DNA from: a virus
Reading direction: 5' to 3' (one strand)
Virus record (IMG/VR): IMGVR_UViG_3300021403_000045
Coordinates: 1-28,636 of that record
DNA: 28,636 nucleotides
Below are positions 1 through 8,215 of this stretch, one piece after another. Positions within the stretch are counted from its first letter, which is position 1. The number at the start of each line of letters is the position of its first letter. The notes under the pieces are model-generated. The model was not told the origin of the DNA. It was given only the letters and a program-made list of their open reading frames with translations, and searched no databases. The position numbers and the translations under genes were made by a program.

Positions 1-563
1 GACCCGGCGGTCACGGTCACGTTGACGGTGTACGGCGTCGGGGAGATGATCGTCCCGGTGTCATCGAACGCGGGCGATCCGTCCACGACCACGTACCAGG
101 TGCCGGTGCCGGGGATCGTCGCTGTGAACGGCGTTCCCGTGTGCAGGGTGTAGTTGACGTTGCCGTCACCGACCCCGTATCCGGATATCCCGGTCCGGTC
201 CCGCTCGTCGTCGGAGATGTCCATGTACGCGAGCATCGTCCCGCACCGCCCGTCCGGGGACCACGGACCGTCTACGGACTCGACGGGAGGTATGGCGCAC
301 GGGTAGGTGTCGGTGATCGTGACCGACAGGGTGGTGCCCTTGGTGGCGTAGAACTTGTAGTAGTCGTTCTCGCCGCCGTTGGGCCAGTCGCCGTTGACCG
401 CATTGTTGACGAGCGTGCCGCTGAACGCCCCCGCGCTGGTCAATGGGCAAGCGGTAGTCAATGTGTAGTTAGCCCCGCAAGATCCGTCTGCCAGCGCTGA
501 CGATGCTGTGGTCGCAGCTCCTAATGCCACCACTGCTGCCAGTGGCAGGAATAGCTTCTTCAT
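1..563 (-). CDS. Secreted protein with PPC-like beta domain, cut by the left edge
   Basis: An open frame begins at ATG 563 and runs off the left edge with no stop, so the C-terminus is missing. The first 26 residues form a classical Sec signal peptide: MKK, a hydrophobic Ala/Leu/Val core and an A-L-A cleavage site before Asp. The mature part is rich in Thr, Gly and Tyr and contains an ENDYYKFYA stretch, a T-L-S-V-T-I strand and a T-W-Y-V-V-V-D-G strand. This layout is like bacterial pre-peptidase C-terminal (PPC) beta-sandwich domains; that resemblance is inferred. The start is supported by GAGGAGG seven bases upstream and by the repeated phage leader motif. It is the last visible unit of the minus strand and has its own promoter cassette. 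An extracellular or envelope location is likely; the function is unknown. Confidence 0.75.
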   Translation of the reverse strand, partial: MKKLFLPLAAVVALGAATTASSALADGSCGANYTLTTACPLTSAGAFSGTLVNNAVNGDWPNGGENDYYKFYATKGTTLSVTITDTYPCAIPPVESVDGPWSPDGRCGTMLAYMDISDDERDRTGISGYGVGDGNVNYTLHTGTPFTATIPGTGTWYVVVDGSPAFDDTGTIISPTPYTVNVTVTAG

Positions 564-567
564 TTGA

Positions 568-619
568 CCTCCTCGGTCGTCTTGACCCAGGACTAACGCA
601 AGATGTTCGCTAGAACTTC
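568..619 (-). promoter_or_regulatory. Promoter-operator cassette upstream of the left-edge secreted gene
   Basis: Read on the minus strand: a GCGAACATCTTGCG element (597-610), an adjacent -10-like TTAGTC (591-596), and the leader motif CGACCGAGGAGG (568-579) just before ATG 563. The CATCTTGCG half matches the cassette upstream of the HTH gene at 16464-16478. The -35 position (614-619, GAAGTT) is weak. The element is assigned by comparison with the other copies in the window. Confidence 0.6.
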
Positions 620-645
620 CGTTTTCCAGTGCGCCGCGAATCGCG

Positions 646-1365
646 CTAGGACCACAGGCGCTGAGCGGTCGTCTCCTCGGACTCTGGCTCTGGCTCGGGC
701 AGCGTCTCGGGCGCTGGCTCGATCTCGCCAGCTATGGCACGCGGCAGAGACTCACGGATGTCGCCGCCATCACCGGGACACTCATCACCCAAGCACGTCC
801 ATTTGGGACGCTGGCGGCGCGCGAACAGTTCCAGCCACGACTCCGGGTAGTGGCTTTCAACGTGCTCCTGAAACTTCTCCGGCTTCGCGGAGTGCTTGAG
901 ACGTAGGGCCTCGAAGGCGTTCTCGTTCTCGTCGCCCCCCAAGATGATGTTGCGCTCGTGCGTGCGGATCGCCGGGACTCCGGGGCTACGTGCCAGGAGG
1001 ATCGGATCGGCTGCTCCGCGATACCAGAACCCTGGTCCAAACGCGAGCTTGCCGTTCGAGGTGCGCTTGACCCAGTAGAGCGCAGTTACGTAGTTGAAGC
1101 CCCACGCCTTGATCAGGTCCAGGGCGGCTGGGATGAACGGGCCGGTGGTCCAGAGGAACAGGTAGCCGTGGACCGCCTTGCCGATGGGCAGGGCAGCGAG
1201 GGCCTCCAGTGACATCGGCTCGTAGTGGTGTTCGCGCTCGCTGGCGCTGGCGGTGTAGCCGTGCAGCTTGCCGTGGCTCGATGCGCGCTGGTACGGCCAC
1301 GGCGGGTCGATTACTACGGTGCGGTAACGGGGACGACCGTTTGTCGCCCCCGTTAGATCGCTCAC
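646..1365 (-). CDS. MT-A70 family DNA adenine-N6 methyltransferase
   Basis: This 239-residue protein carries the MT-A70 catalytic signature DPPW at residues 20-23, followed by aromatic residues, a central LFLWTT strand typical of the class, and a conserved HSAKPEKFQEHVE-type segment near residue 160. The family transfers a methyl group from S-adenosylmethionine to N6 of adenine. In phages such enzymes often act as orphan methyltransferases that protect DNA from host restriction; that role is inferred here. The start is GTG at 1365, overlapping the stop of the upstream GHKL ATPase gene as GTGA, which implies translational coupling. The last 40 or so residues are a Glu/Pro-rich tail unlike the catalytic core. 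No cognate restriction endonuclease is visible nearby. The target sequence cannot be read from the protein. Confidence 0.88.
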   Translation of the reverse strand: MSDLTGATNGRPRYRTVVIDPPWPYQRASSHGKLHGYTASASEREHHYEPMSLEALAALPIGKAVHGYLFLWTTGPFIPAALDLIKAWGFNYVTALYWVKRTSNGKLAFGPGFWYRGAADPILLARSPGVPAIRTHERNIILGGDENENAFEALRLKHSAKPEKFQEHVESHYPESWLELFARRQRPKWTCLGDECPGDGGDIRESLPRAIAGEIEPAPETLPEPEPESEETTAQRLWS

Positions 1366-3485
1366 GCTGCTGCTTCCTCCACGTCCGCTTCCGCGATCTC
1401 CACCAGACCGTCAAGGACACGCCGCTCGTGATCCCACAGCCCGAGCAGGTACCCGGTCAGCGCCGGGGGCGAGAAGATCGTCTCTCGATCTTTGCGGCTG
1501 ACGGCTAGCTCACGGTTGCGGCACTCAGCCAGTCGGTGACCGAGCTTCGTCAGTGCCGAGCGCTCCAGCACCTCACGGAGCCTGCGCTGGACCTGGGTCG
1601 GTGTTTGCGTCTGCTCGCACAGCTCCGCATACCACTGCTGTACCCACCAGTGGTGCCAGTTGAGTTTCAGCATGCCACGCTGGTCATTCGCGTCGCTTGG
1701 CTCGTCGTAAATGACTCCCCAGGTTTTCAGGTCCTCCGGCCAGTCCTCGGCGTTCTCCACCCACCTGCACATCGGGTGCTTCGGCCTCTTGTCGGCAACC
1801 TTGTCGGTCTGCTTGCGCTTGCGCGTGATCGTTTGCTTCTTCTCACCGACTTGCTTACCGCCGCCCTTTTGCGGCGGCTTGCGCGTCGTCTCGCCGTCGC
1901 CTGGCGGGTGAGTCTCGCCGGGGTTGACAATGGGGCCACGCTTGCCGTTCCGTTCCCCCGGCTCGGTCCCTGTACCGGTGACCACGGGTACCGTCTCCGT
2001 GATCGTCTCCGTAACCGTGCGCGTTTTCGTCTTCTTGAACCTGGCCTCGATCTTCTCCCACCAGGAGTTGATACGCCGATCATTGAAGGAAACGGACGTG
2101 TCCTGCGCGTCGCGAGCGCGAATCCACTCGACCAGCTTTGGCGGCATGTTCTTGCGGAACGCTGCGGCCATCTCGTGCCACGGCAGGTCGATGTTGTTGC
2201 CGAAGCGGTCCACCGCGAACACGTCCTTGCGGCCACTGCCAACCCATACGCTGCCCTGTGATTGGCCACCGAACTTGAGCGGGATGAGACGTACCCACAC
2301 GCTTTCACGCGCTGCCGCATGTGACATTCCGAACTGTCCGTATGGATCGCCCTGCAACTTTGGGTAAATCTCGTCGTGGAAGTCGAGAAAGATGACGCCC
2401 TTGCGCCGTGCCTGGAAGTTCAGCTTGCGGGCCTGCACGCCCTCGGGCAGCGTTCGGATGTAGACCTCTGCCTTGAACGGGACAACGCAGTCAGGGTACG
2501 TCTTGGAGTCCTGCTCGATTGTCGCCAGTGTGTCGTCGGCGTCACCCTCGTTTGTGCTGGACATCTTGTGGATGATCTCGCGTAGGCCGTCAATCCGACG
2601 GTAACCCCACTGTTGCGAGCCGCCGAAAGTCACCGCCGTCTCACCGGGCTTGAAGCCGTAGGACTGGAAGTCGAACTGGAAGTTGCCCCCAGGAACGCCC
2701 CAGTACAGCTCCATATCTTCCGGGAACTCCCAGAAGCGCGCGTTCAGATATTGGCCAAACGCCCACCGGGAGTAGACCCACTCGTTCTTCGCCGGGTCGA
2801 ATATCTGCTGTGTCGAGTAGTAGGTGGAGTCCGTCAGTGTTTTTCCGCACTCCACAATGACGGTGGCACTCTCGGGCACCTGCCGGTTGAACTTCGGGTT
2901 ATCGAACGCGGACTCCCACACTTCAAGGATGTTGAGGCCATCAACCACCAGGGCGGGCGTGACCTCAATGCACGCAACGGATTCGGCCAGATAGTCCTCG
3001 CCGTCCTCGTCCTCCTCGATGATCTCGAAGCTGCGCAGACCCCCCTGGTCGTCCTGCACGTCCCATACGGAAAGGTAGGGCGCGTCCTGCCCGGCTGCTT
3101 TGGAGATGATGTAGAGGCCCGCCGGGTTGTCCATCCCGTTCGCCAGGATCAGTCCCTGGCCGTGGTTGCCTGCGAAGACCTCGGTCGGTTTGCTCGACAT
3201 GCCGTGGTTGACCAGCAGGCTCACCATGTCGTTGTGGTGCATCCCTGACGAGGAATCGACATGCACGCGACGGAACACGGGATTGCCGTATTCGTCCCGT
3301 AGGGTCCTGGCTCCCACCTTCTCAACGTCGGCGACGTAAACCGACGTGCGCCCCAGCACGCGGTGCTCGATGCTGTTGACAACCGGTTCGCGCTTGCCCT
3401 GCTCGGGTTCGAGCGCCGCGTTGTCGCGCATCATTGTGCGCGTTTGGTCCCGTGGGTCTGTTCGTACAGCGAACTCTCTGCTCAT
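1362..3485 (-). CDS. GHKL-fold ATPase, possible B-type partner of a type IIB topoisomerase
   Basis: This 707-residue protein starts at ATG 3485, eight bases after AAGGAG; an upstream in-frame ATG at 3527 lies in the promoter cassette. Motifs of the GHKL (gyrase/Hsp90/histidine kinase/MutL) ATPase fold are visible: a possible N-box around N37-SIE, a G1-like D77-SSSGM, and a G2-like G106-NHGQG, followed by NPAGLYIISK. This order matches phage Hsp90-like and MORC-like ATPases. A middle region carries mixed alpha/beta segments. Residues of about 500-590 are a Thr/Glu-rich then Lys/Arg-rich linker, and a Trp-rich C-terminal domain follows. It is co-transcribed with the MT-A70 methyltransferase, and a separate TOPRIM/Spo11-like protein is encoded at 6894-7904. 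An ATPase subunit acting on DNA is a reasonable inference; the N-box and exact relationship need a profile search. Confidence 0.72.
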   Translation of the reverse strand: MSREFAVRTDPRDQTRTMMRDNAALEPEQGKREPVVNSIEHRVLGRTSVYVADVEKVGARTLRDEYGNPVFRRVHVDSSSGMHHNDMVSLLVNHGMSSKPTEVFAGNHGQGLILANGMDNPAGLYIISKAAGQDAPYLSVWDVQDDQGGLRSFEIIEEDEDGEDYLAESVACIEVTPALVVDGLNILEVWESAFDNPKFNRQVPESATVIVECGKTLTDSTYYSTQQIFDPAKNEWVYSRWAFGQYLNARFWEFPEDMELYWGVPGGNFQFDFQSYGFKPGETAVTFGGSQQWGYRRIDGLREIIHKMSSTNEGDADDTLATIEQDSKTYPDCVVPFKAEVYIRTLPEGVQARKLNFQARRKGVIFLDFHDEIYPKLQGDPYGQFGMSHAAARESVWVRLIPLKFGGQSQGSVWVGSGRKDVFAVDRFGNNIDLPWHEMAAAFRKNMPPKLVEWIRARDAQDTSVSFNDRRINSWWEKIEARFKKTKTRTVTETITETVPVVTGTGTEPGERNGKRGPIVNPGETHPPGDGETTRKPPQKGGGKQVGEKKQTITRKRKQTDKVADKRPKHPMCRWVENAEDWPEDLKTWGVIYDEPSDANDQRGMLKLNWHHWWVQQWYAELCEQTQTPTQVQRRLREVLERSALTKLGHRLAECRNRELAVSRKDRETIFSPPALTGYLLGLWDHERRVLDGLVEIAEADVEEAAA

Positions 3486-3490
3486 CACTT

Positions 3491-3536
3491 CTCCTTGGTC
3501 GGGTTTGTGTAACCAAGGATAGCACAAGATAGAGGC
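3491..3536 (-). promoter_or_regulatory. Promoter-operator cassette of the GHKL ATPase operon
   Basis: On the minus strand: element GCCTCTATCTTGTGC (3522-3536), -10 box TATCCT (3516-3521) with an extended TGC just before it, and leader motif CCGACCAAGGAG (3491-3502) ahead of ATG 3485. CCTTGGT at the -10/start region can pair with ACCAAGG of the leader motif. This is the only copy with A in place of the usual G in ACCGAGG, and the pairing base upstream is changed accordingly. Confidence 0.7.
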
Positions 3537-3569
3537 TTATGCGATCCGGCCAAGGTAGCGAGGCGTGAG

Positions 3570-5654
3570 CTAGGCCGAGTGCCCGTTGCCGTTGGCGGAG
3601 GCTGAGGCTGAGGCTGCGACGAGCATCTCGTCCACCAGATCGCCGATCTCCTCGTCCCACATTCCCATCAGGCGACCCATGCGCTGCTCCTCGGACTCGT
3701 CCTCCGCCGCTTCGTACACCTGCCCCTGGTTGTCCTGGTAGTTGGAGGAGAACCCCTGCGCGCCGTACGGGTTCTGGTTGTCCGGGCCTTCGCCTGGTGG
3801 CTGCTCCCCGGCGACGTACTCGCCGCCACCGAACGGGTTCGGACCGGGTGGAATCAACGGCGGCTGCCCACCACCTGGTTGGGAGTTGCCAGCGCCAGCT
3901 TGGGCCATGCTCGCGGCGACCATCGGATCGACGTAGCCCTCGGGGAGGATGCGCTCGACGGCGGCGGCGGGGTCGGCCACGTCGAGCCCCTGGCCGAGCG
4001 CGATGCCAAGCAGCGCGCGGCTGAGTTCGAGGTTCGTGTTGTTCGGATCGAACGTGCGGGCAAGGTTCGCGATGCTGGTGATCAGGTCGGCCATCGCGCG
4101 CTTGAGCGGGTTCGGCATCGCAAACTCGTAGCCAAGGTCGCGCTCGGTTTGTTTCTCGTCCTGCGTCTGGCCGCTGTAAGCCTCTGTCAGCTCCTCCGAT
4201 CCTGTTCCGGACGTGGGGTCCGTCATCGCCAGCGGAGGCTCCTGCTGCGCCGGAGCGGGCGGTGTGACGCCATCTCCGCCGGGGACCTGCTCCCCCGGTT
4301 TCTTTGACTTCAGCAGCGCGCGTTCTTCCTCGGTCAGCTCGGTCGGTAGGCGTCCGGAGTCCACGGCGCGTTGGATCACCCTGTCGGTGAACGTGCGGAA
4401 CAGTCCCTCGAACAGTTCCTGGAACGCCTCGACCTTCTTGATCACCGGCAGCTCCAGTGACGCGGCGGTCGCGAGGTTCGCGTTGGACTGGTCACCGAGG
4501 TAGTGCTGCGGCCACGTCGCCGAGCTGATTTGGGAGCGGATCATCTGCGCGTCCTGCTGTGCTGCTGCTGCCTGGGTTGGGACGGAGAACGGTTCGGTGG
4601 TGATCCCCTCGGACTCGTAGAGCATCGACGCTGGGCGTGGGCCGGGGAGCACCACTCCAGCGGTCGGGTCGTCCATCGAGGTCGCGGCGAGGCTGGAGGT
4701 GCGCGAGATCGCTTTCGCGGCCATCTTCGCGACCTGCTGCGGGGAGCCCTTGACGGTGCGGCGCATGATGAACGCTGCCGCTGCCTGGGTCATGTCCACC
4801 CGCGCGGCCATGAAGTCGTTCAGCGCGGCCATCCACTTCACAATCCGGCGCATCGCGGGGATGCCGAACACCTGCTCGGAGCCCTTGTTCATCGCGATGT
4901 GGTAGACGAGCCCATCGCCGAGCTTCTCCGCCGGGCAGGTCGGATCGTCGGTCATGAGCTTGCCGGTCGCGGAGTCGGTCGCGGCGAGCGACTGGTAATA
5001 CTGCACGACGGGGTTGCCGGACTGTTGCAACGGAACCGACGTTTTCAGGCTCACGCGGTCCATCGTGTAGTCCCACTGGTAGTCGCGGCGACGGGCGACG
5101 TAGTACAGGACACGCAGCCGGTTTTGGGAGTCGCGTACCGCGTCCTCCACGAGGTCGTGGTTCAGGATGCCGAGCTTGACCTTCCCGTCGTCCCCCTCGA
5201 AGAACAGGATGAACAGGTTGCTCTGGAGCACAAGGTCGGTGCAGAGCGCGACCTGCGCGGGGAACGTGGTCAGCGCCGCCTGGTTGTCCGGATCGGCCCA
5301 CGCTTCGTCTATGACCTCCTGCACCTTGTCGTCGGCAGCCTTGGGTTTCGGGACGCCGCGTCCAAAGATGAACTGGCAGGACAGGTCCACGTTCGCTCCG
5401 GCCACCGGGTCTTGAATCCAGACCATCCGGGCTTGCGCGGCCATCTTGCGACGCTCGATGGCTTTGACCTCCTGCGGCTGACCGCCCATCTGATCGAGGA
5501 CGTAATAGCCGAGCATGTCCAGCTCTTTCTGCATCGCCCGGCGTTCCACGTCCGACGCTTCAAGCAGTTGGAGCCGGTCTTGGTCGATGACCGTTTTGCC
5601 GGTGCGGTCCTCAACAGCTTCTTGGAGCCGTCCGATCAGCCCGTCACGTGGCAT
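3570..5654 (-). CDS. Phage portal protein
   Basis: This 694-residue protein has the size and character of a tailed-phage portal: the dodecameric ring at the capsid vertex through which DNA is packaged and to which the tail attaches. Supporting features are an N-terminal helical region, a segment near residues 160-190 with LVLQSNLFILFFEGDDGKV, the pattern seen in many siphovirus portals, a central region with an ATSMDDPTAG loop, and a long Pro/Gly/Gln-rich C-terminal tail ending in Ala/Ser/Gly repeats. The start at ATG 5654 overlaps the end of the preceding small gene by 11 bases. It is the last gene of the operon that begins at 8215 or further upstream. It lies about 6.7 kb downstream of the large terminase, an unusually wide separation, with small unknown genes and a TOPRIM protein in between. 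No protease, scaffold or capsid gene follows in this window. Confidence 0.8.
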   Translation of the reverse strand: MPRDGLIGRLQEAVEDRTGKTVIDQDRLQLLEASDVERRAMQKELDMLGYYVLDQMGGQPQEVKAIERRKMAAQARMVWIQDPVAGANVDLSCQFIFGRGVPKPKAADDKVQEVIDEAWADPDNQAALTTFPAQVALCTDLVLQSNLFILFFEGDDGKVKLGILNHDLVEDAVRDSQNRLRVLYYVARRRDYQWDYTMDRVSLKTSVPLQQSGNPVVQYYQSLAATDSATGKLMTDDPTCPAEKLGDGLVYHIAMNKGSEQVFGIPAMRRIVKWMAALNDFMAARVDMTQAAAAFIMRRTVKGSPQQVAKMAAKAISRTSSLAATSMDDPTAGVVLPGPRPASMLYESEGITTEPFSVPTQAAAAQQDAQMIRSQISSATWPQHYLGDQSNANLATAASLELPVIKKVEAFQELFEGLFRTFTDRVIQRAVDSGRLPTELTEEERALLKSKKPGEQVPGGDGVTPPAPAQQEPPLAMTDPTSGTGSEELTEAYSGQTQDEKQTERDLGYEFAMPNPLKRAMADLITSIANLARTFDPNNTNLELSRALLGIALGQGLDVADPAAAVERILPEGYVDPMVAASMAQAGAGNSQPGGGQPPLIPPGPNPFGGGEYVAGEQPPGEGPDNQNPYGAQGFSSNYQDNQGQVYEAAEDESEEQRMGRLMGMWDEEIGDLVDEMLVAASASASANGNGHSA

Positions 5655-5838
5655 GTTTGGGCACCACGACCCGCCAGCCTTCGAGGTGTTTGCCGGGGAC
5701 GCATTCGATCTCGCCGTCGCGGGCGTCTTCGATCACGGCCTGTCCGCCTTCAGCGAGGTCGAGCACGTAAACGAGGGTCTGCTCATTGGTCAGGTACAGG
5801 CGAGGTTCTAGCGGTCGTGTTCGCGGTCCGACAGCCAC
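5644..5838 (-). CDS. Small protein of unknown function upstream of the portal gene
   Basis: A 64-residue protein starts at GTG 5838 with AGGAG about eight bases upstream. It overlaps the gene before it by 31 bases and the portal gene by 11, typical of tight phage packing. The sequence is mixed hydrophobic and acidic (LVYVLDLAEGGQAVIEDARDGEIECV) and may form a small beta domain. No family is recognised. It could be a capsid-assembly accessory because of its position, but nothing in the sequence proves that. Confidence 0.5.
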   Translation of the reverse strand: MAVGPRTRPLEPRLYLTNEQTLVYVLDLAEGGQAVIEDARDGEIECVPGKHLEGWRVVVPKHAT

Positions 5839-6185
5839 CGGTCGCGCTCCTGTGCGTCGAGTGCCATCGCGAGCCCCTGCTCACGCTCACGATCTTCGGG
5901 GTGTCCGGCGGTCAGGTCACCCCGGCGGTTCAGTAGCGGCCGGACTGTTCTGCTGGCCAGCAGCGCTTCGCGGTCGGCCCGCCAGGCTGGGCAGGACTGG
6001 TAGCCCTGGTCGTTGAAGCAGTACGCCGCGAGCGTCACGGGATCGTGGCGGCTGTCGATCACGTCGCTGGTGATTCGGCAAGCGCACCCCGTGCCCCCGG
6101 CTGCTTCTGCCACCAGGGAGGCTGCGGGACACGGGGGTTCGTTCGGACGGGGAACGACGATGCGCTCGTACTCCACGAGCCCCAC
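5808..6185 (-). CDS. Cysteine-containing hypothetical protein
   Basis: The frame gives 125 residues from GTG 6185; GTG 6176 (three codons later) is an equally good start because AAGGTGGGG lies just upstream. The N-terminal half holds PPCP, GCAC, YC and SCPAW, a spacing that could bind a metal ion or form disulfides. The C-terminal third is a charged helix rich in Arg, Glu and Asp. It sits between two unrelated small genes with a 34-base gap on its upstream side. No family is recognised. Confidence 0.5.
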   Translation of the reverse strand: MGLVEYERIVVPRPNEPPCPAASLVAEAAGGTGCACRITSDVIDSRHDPVTLAAYCFNDQGYQSCPAWRADREALLASRTVRPLLNRRGDLTAGHPEDREREQGLAMALDAQERDRWLSDREHDR

Positions 6186-6219
6186 CTTACCGCCGCTCCG
6201 GGCGTTCCCCGCAGGCGAG

Positions 6220-6477
6220 CTACTGGTAGCGGTGCAGCGCCTCGGCGGCGATCTCAGCGAACCAGCCGGGACCGCCCTCGTGGTCCTCTTTCATGATGCG
6301 CTCCAGCGCGACACGAAAGTGGTCACGCTCGACGGTGAGCTGGTCGATGCCGTCCGCAAGCCGTTCGGCGTCCATCAGCGACTCCCCACCGTCGCAGTAG
6401 GCGTGGGTGCCCTCCGGACCGTCGGCGTAGTGCCGAACTCGTGCCAGCACATCAGCGAGCGTCTCCGGTTCCCGCAT
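6220..6477 (-). CDS. Hypothetical helical protein
   Basis: An 85-residue, largely helical and acidic protein with no recognised family. ATG 6477 is chosen because it gives an 11-base gap after the preceding stop; GTG 6510 would add 11 residues and overlap the upstream gene. Neither start has a clear Shine-Dalgarno sequence. The middle (AERLADGIDQLTVERDHFRVALERIMKE, shown here only as a helical trait) has heptad-like spacing and may be a short coiled coil. It is part of the TOPRIM-portal operon. Confidence 0.5.
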   Translation of the reverse strand: MREPETLADVLARVRHYADGPEGTHAYCDGGESLMDAERLADGIDQLTVERDHFRVALERIMKEDHEGGPGWFAEIAAEALHRYQ

Positions 6478-6488
6478 GGGCAGAAACT

Positions 6489-6752
6489 CTACGTGGCTTC
6501 GGTTGCCCACTGGTCGTGCAGCTTCTCCAGCTCGCGGGGCGGGAGTTGGCGCACGTCACGACCATTGCTCTCGGCCTGTTCCTGTAGCCAGTCGAGGAAC
6601 GCTTGCGCGAGGTCCTCGGGCGAGTCGCCGTTCTCGGCACGGTGAAAGATGGGACCGAACGCCCAGTCGGTCACGCTGTCGAACAGGCAGGCGATTTGGC
6701 GTTCGTAGCCGTAGTCGCCCTGTTCGTGTCCCACCAGAATCCTCAGTCCCAT
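6489..6752 (-). CDS. Hypothetical acidic protein
   Basis: An 87-residue protein starts at ATG 6752, one base after the stop of the upstream gene (TGAGATG), with AAGGGGG as ribosome binding site inside the upstream gene. An earlier in-frame start at 6809 is rejected because it would bury the upstream gene. The N-terminus begins with a beta-like GLRILVGHEQGDYGYE segment, followed by aromatic and acidic helices. No family is recognised. It is translationally coupled within the TOPRIM-portal operon. Confidence 0.55.
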   Translation of the reverse strand: MGLRILVGHEQGDYGYERQIACLFDSVTDWAFGPIFHRAENGDSPEDLAQAFLDWLQEQAESNGRDVRQLPPRELEKLHDQWATEAT

Positions 6753-6753
6753 C

Positions 6754-6897
6754 TCAGGCCCCCTTGTCGATTTCGATGTTGTCGGCTCCGAGCGCCAGCA
6801 GCTCGCCAATGAGCCGTTCGTACTCCTCCTCCGACATGCCGGTCGCCACGTCTTCGGGTTCGTCAGGGTAGTAGTCGAAGGAGACGCGCACGGTCAT
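6754..6897 (-). CDS. Small acidic protein coupled to the TOPRIM gene
   Basis: A 47-residue protein starts at ATG 6897, overlapping the stop of the TOPRIM gene as ATGA. It begins MTVRVSFDYYPDEPEDV and is strongly acidic (net negative), with a predicted central helix. The ATGA coupling argues for co-expression with the TOPRIM protein. Whether the two proteins interact is unknown. Confidence 0.55.
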   Translation of the reverse strand: MTVRVSFDYYPDEPEDVATGMSEEEYERLIGELLALGADNIEIDKGA

Positions 6898-7904
6898 AGC
6901 GCGTCCCCGTTCAGGTCCTTGACGATCTCCGTCCACCGTTCGGACGCGAGACGCAGCAGCCGCTGTCCGTCCTCCTCACGTTCGCGTGCTGCCTCCCAGG
7001 CGTCCTCCTCGATCAGGCCCTCCACGTGCTCGCGCACGAGCGCTGAGAGCACGTCTGGTGGGAGCGCGTCCAGCTCCCAGCTTTCGTAGCCGTACTCCTC
7101 GACGTACCCTGCCGAGCGTGAGTCCGACAGCTTCGCGGGGTTCGGTGGCGGGTCGTACTCGGTGATCTGCGCCATCGTCAGCGCGATCCGGCGAACCTCG
7201 AAGCGGTCGAGCGCCTCGGTGATCCACTGGCCGATGGTCGCCTCCCGGTTCATGCTGCTCAGTTCTTTGAACCCTGGGTGCTGCTTGATCTTGTGGCGGG
7301 CGTAGTCGGAGCTGATGAACAGACGCAGGCGGTCTTCGATGTCGCGGGTCATGTCGATCCCGGACGGGTCGTGGTCGCCGAGGTGCAGGACGGTCACGTT
7401 CTTGCCGTCGATGATCGGGGTCAGCAGCCGCTGGCTGGCAGCCCACATCTCTGACTGGCTGGTGTAGCCACGGCAGGAGAAGTACGGCACGTCGAGTTCG
7501 TTGCAGACGCGGGTGATCACGCCCACGAGCGCGTCTTTCTCGATCCACACTTCCACGTAGTCGTTCTGCTGCTCCCACAGCGACACTTTGAAGCTGCGGG
7601 CGGTCGCTTCGATGATGTTCGCCGGATCGTCCCAGTGGGTGATCGAGCGGACGTTGCGGGTGCGATCCACGATGTGATCCCAGTCGATCCGACCAGCCAG
7701 CCGGGCGTCGTTGACAATCGACCCGAGCCGCTTGTAGGACCGCTCGTTGTTCGGGATCAGATCCCTCGAAACGAACTGGTAGTAGAGCTGTCGGAGTGTC
7801 AGGTCGTAGCCCTGCTGCTCGTAGTCAACGAGGATCTGGTTGGCCTGGCGGATCGTTTCCAGTGTCTCGGCGCTGAAGCGTTTGGTGTCGTAGGCGATCC
7901 TCAC
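6894..7904 (-). CDS. TOPRIM/Spo11-like protein, candidate Topo mini-A type
   Basis: This 336-residue protein starts at GTG 7904, overlapping the upstream stop as GTGA; the longer frame upstream is only the shadow of another gene. Residues 36-60 (LTLRQLYYQFVSR, then PNNERSYKRL) form a winged-helix segment with an R-x-x-Y-Y pattern like the catalytic tyrosine region of Topo VI A/Spo11; Y41 or Y42 is the candidate. A TOPRIM domain follows: E122 in VEVWIEKDAL and the D177-x-D179 pair in HLGDHDPSGIDM. These are the metal-binding residues of type IIB topoisomerase A subunits. The length is close to that of an A subunit without its B partner, as in the Topo mini-A group of mobile elements. The only ATPase candidate in this window is the GHKL protein at 1362-3485. 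DNA cleavage or topoisomerase activity is inferred. Confidence 0.78.
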   Translation of the reverse strand: MRIAYDTKRFSAETLETIRQANQILVDYEQQGYDLTLRQLYYQFVSRDLIPNNERSYKRLGSIVNDARLAGRIDWDHIVDRTRNVRSITHWDDPANIIEATARSFKVSLWEQQNDYVEVWIEKDALVGVITRVCNELDVPYFSCRGYTSQSEMWAASQRLLTPIIDGKNVTVLHLGDHDPSGIDMTRDIEDRLRLFISSDYARHKIKQHPGFKELSSMNREATIGQWITEALDRFEVRRIALTMAQITEYDPPPNPAKLSDSRSAGYVEEYGYESWELDALPPDVLSALVREHVEGLIEEDAWEAAREREEDGQRLLRLASERWTEIVKDLNGDAL

Positions 7905-8215
7905 GAGGTCACGCCCCACGGACCGTTGCGGAAGCACGACGCGCGGTACGCAACCTCGCCGATCTCGTCGCAGTACACGTCGCGCTGCTCGCCCTTGATC
8001 CAGACCTTCGCTTTGCGCCTGAAGACGCGGCGGACGACGTAGGTGTCGTTCCAGTCGAGGTCCACAGTGACGCTGTAGCCAGCGCCGACGGGGAGGGTGA
8101 TCCCGGTCGCGCGGCGCACAATCCTGCCACCACTGATCGCGAGCAGGTTCATCCGCCCGATCTGCTGGATCGTTTGCTGAACGTCGCAGTCGCGGAACTC
8201 TTGGGTGGTGCTCAT
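7901..8215 (-). CDS. Conserved-looking phage protein of unknown function
   Basis: A 104-residue protein starts at ATG 8215 with GGAGAC six bases upstream in the leader motif. An in-frame start at 8254 lies upstream of the leader motif and is rejected. It contains QQIGRMNLLAISGGRI and a DTYVVRRVFRR strand, a pattern I recall from small phage proteins of unknown function in actinophages; I cannot name a family. It reads as a compact beta-rich domain. Its stop overlaps the GTG of the TOPRIM gene (GTGA), so the two are likely translated together. Confidence 0.65.
   Translation of the reverse strand: MSTTQEFRDCDVQQTIQQIGRMNLLAISGGRIVRRATGITLPVGAGYSVTVDLDWNDTYVVRRVFRRKAKVWIKGEQRDVYCDEIGEVAYRASCFRNGPWGVTS

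Noticed and set aside
4503-5936. 477-codon plus-strand frame opposite the portal gene
   Set aside because: No motif or ribosome site; it is a shadow of the portal gene.
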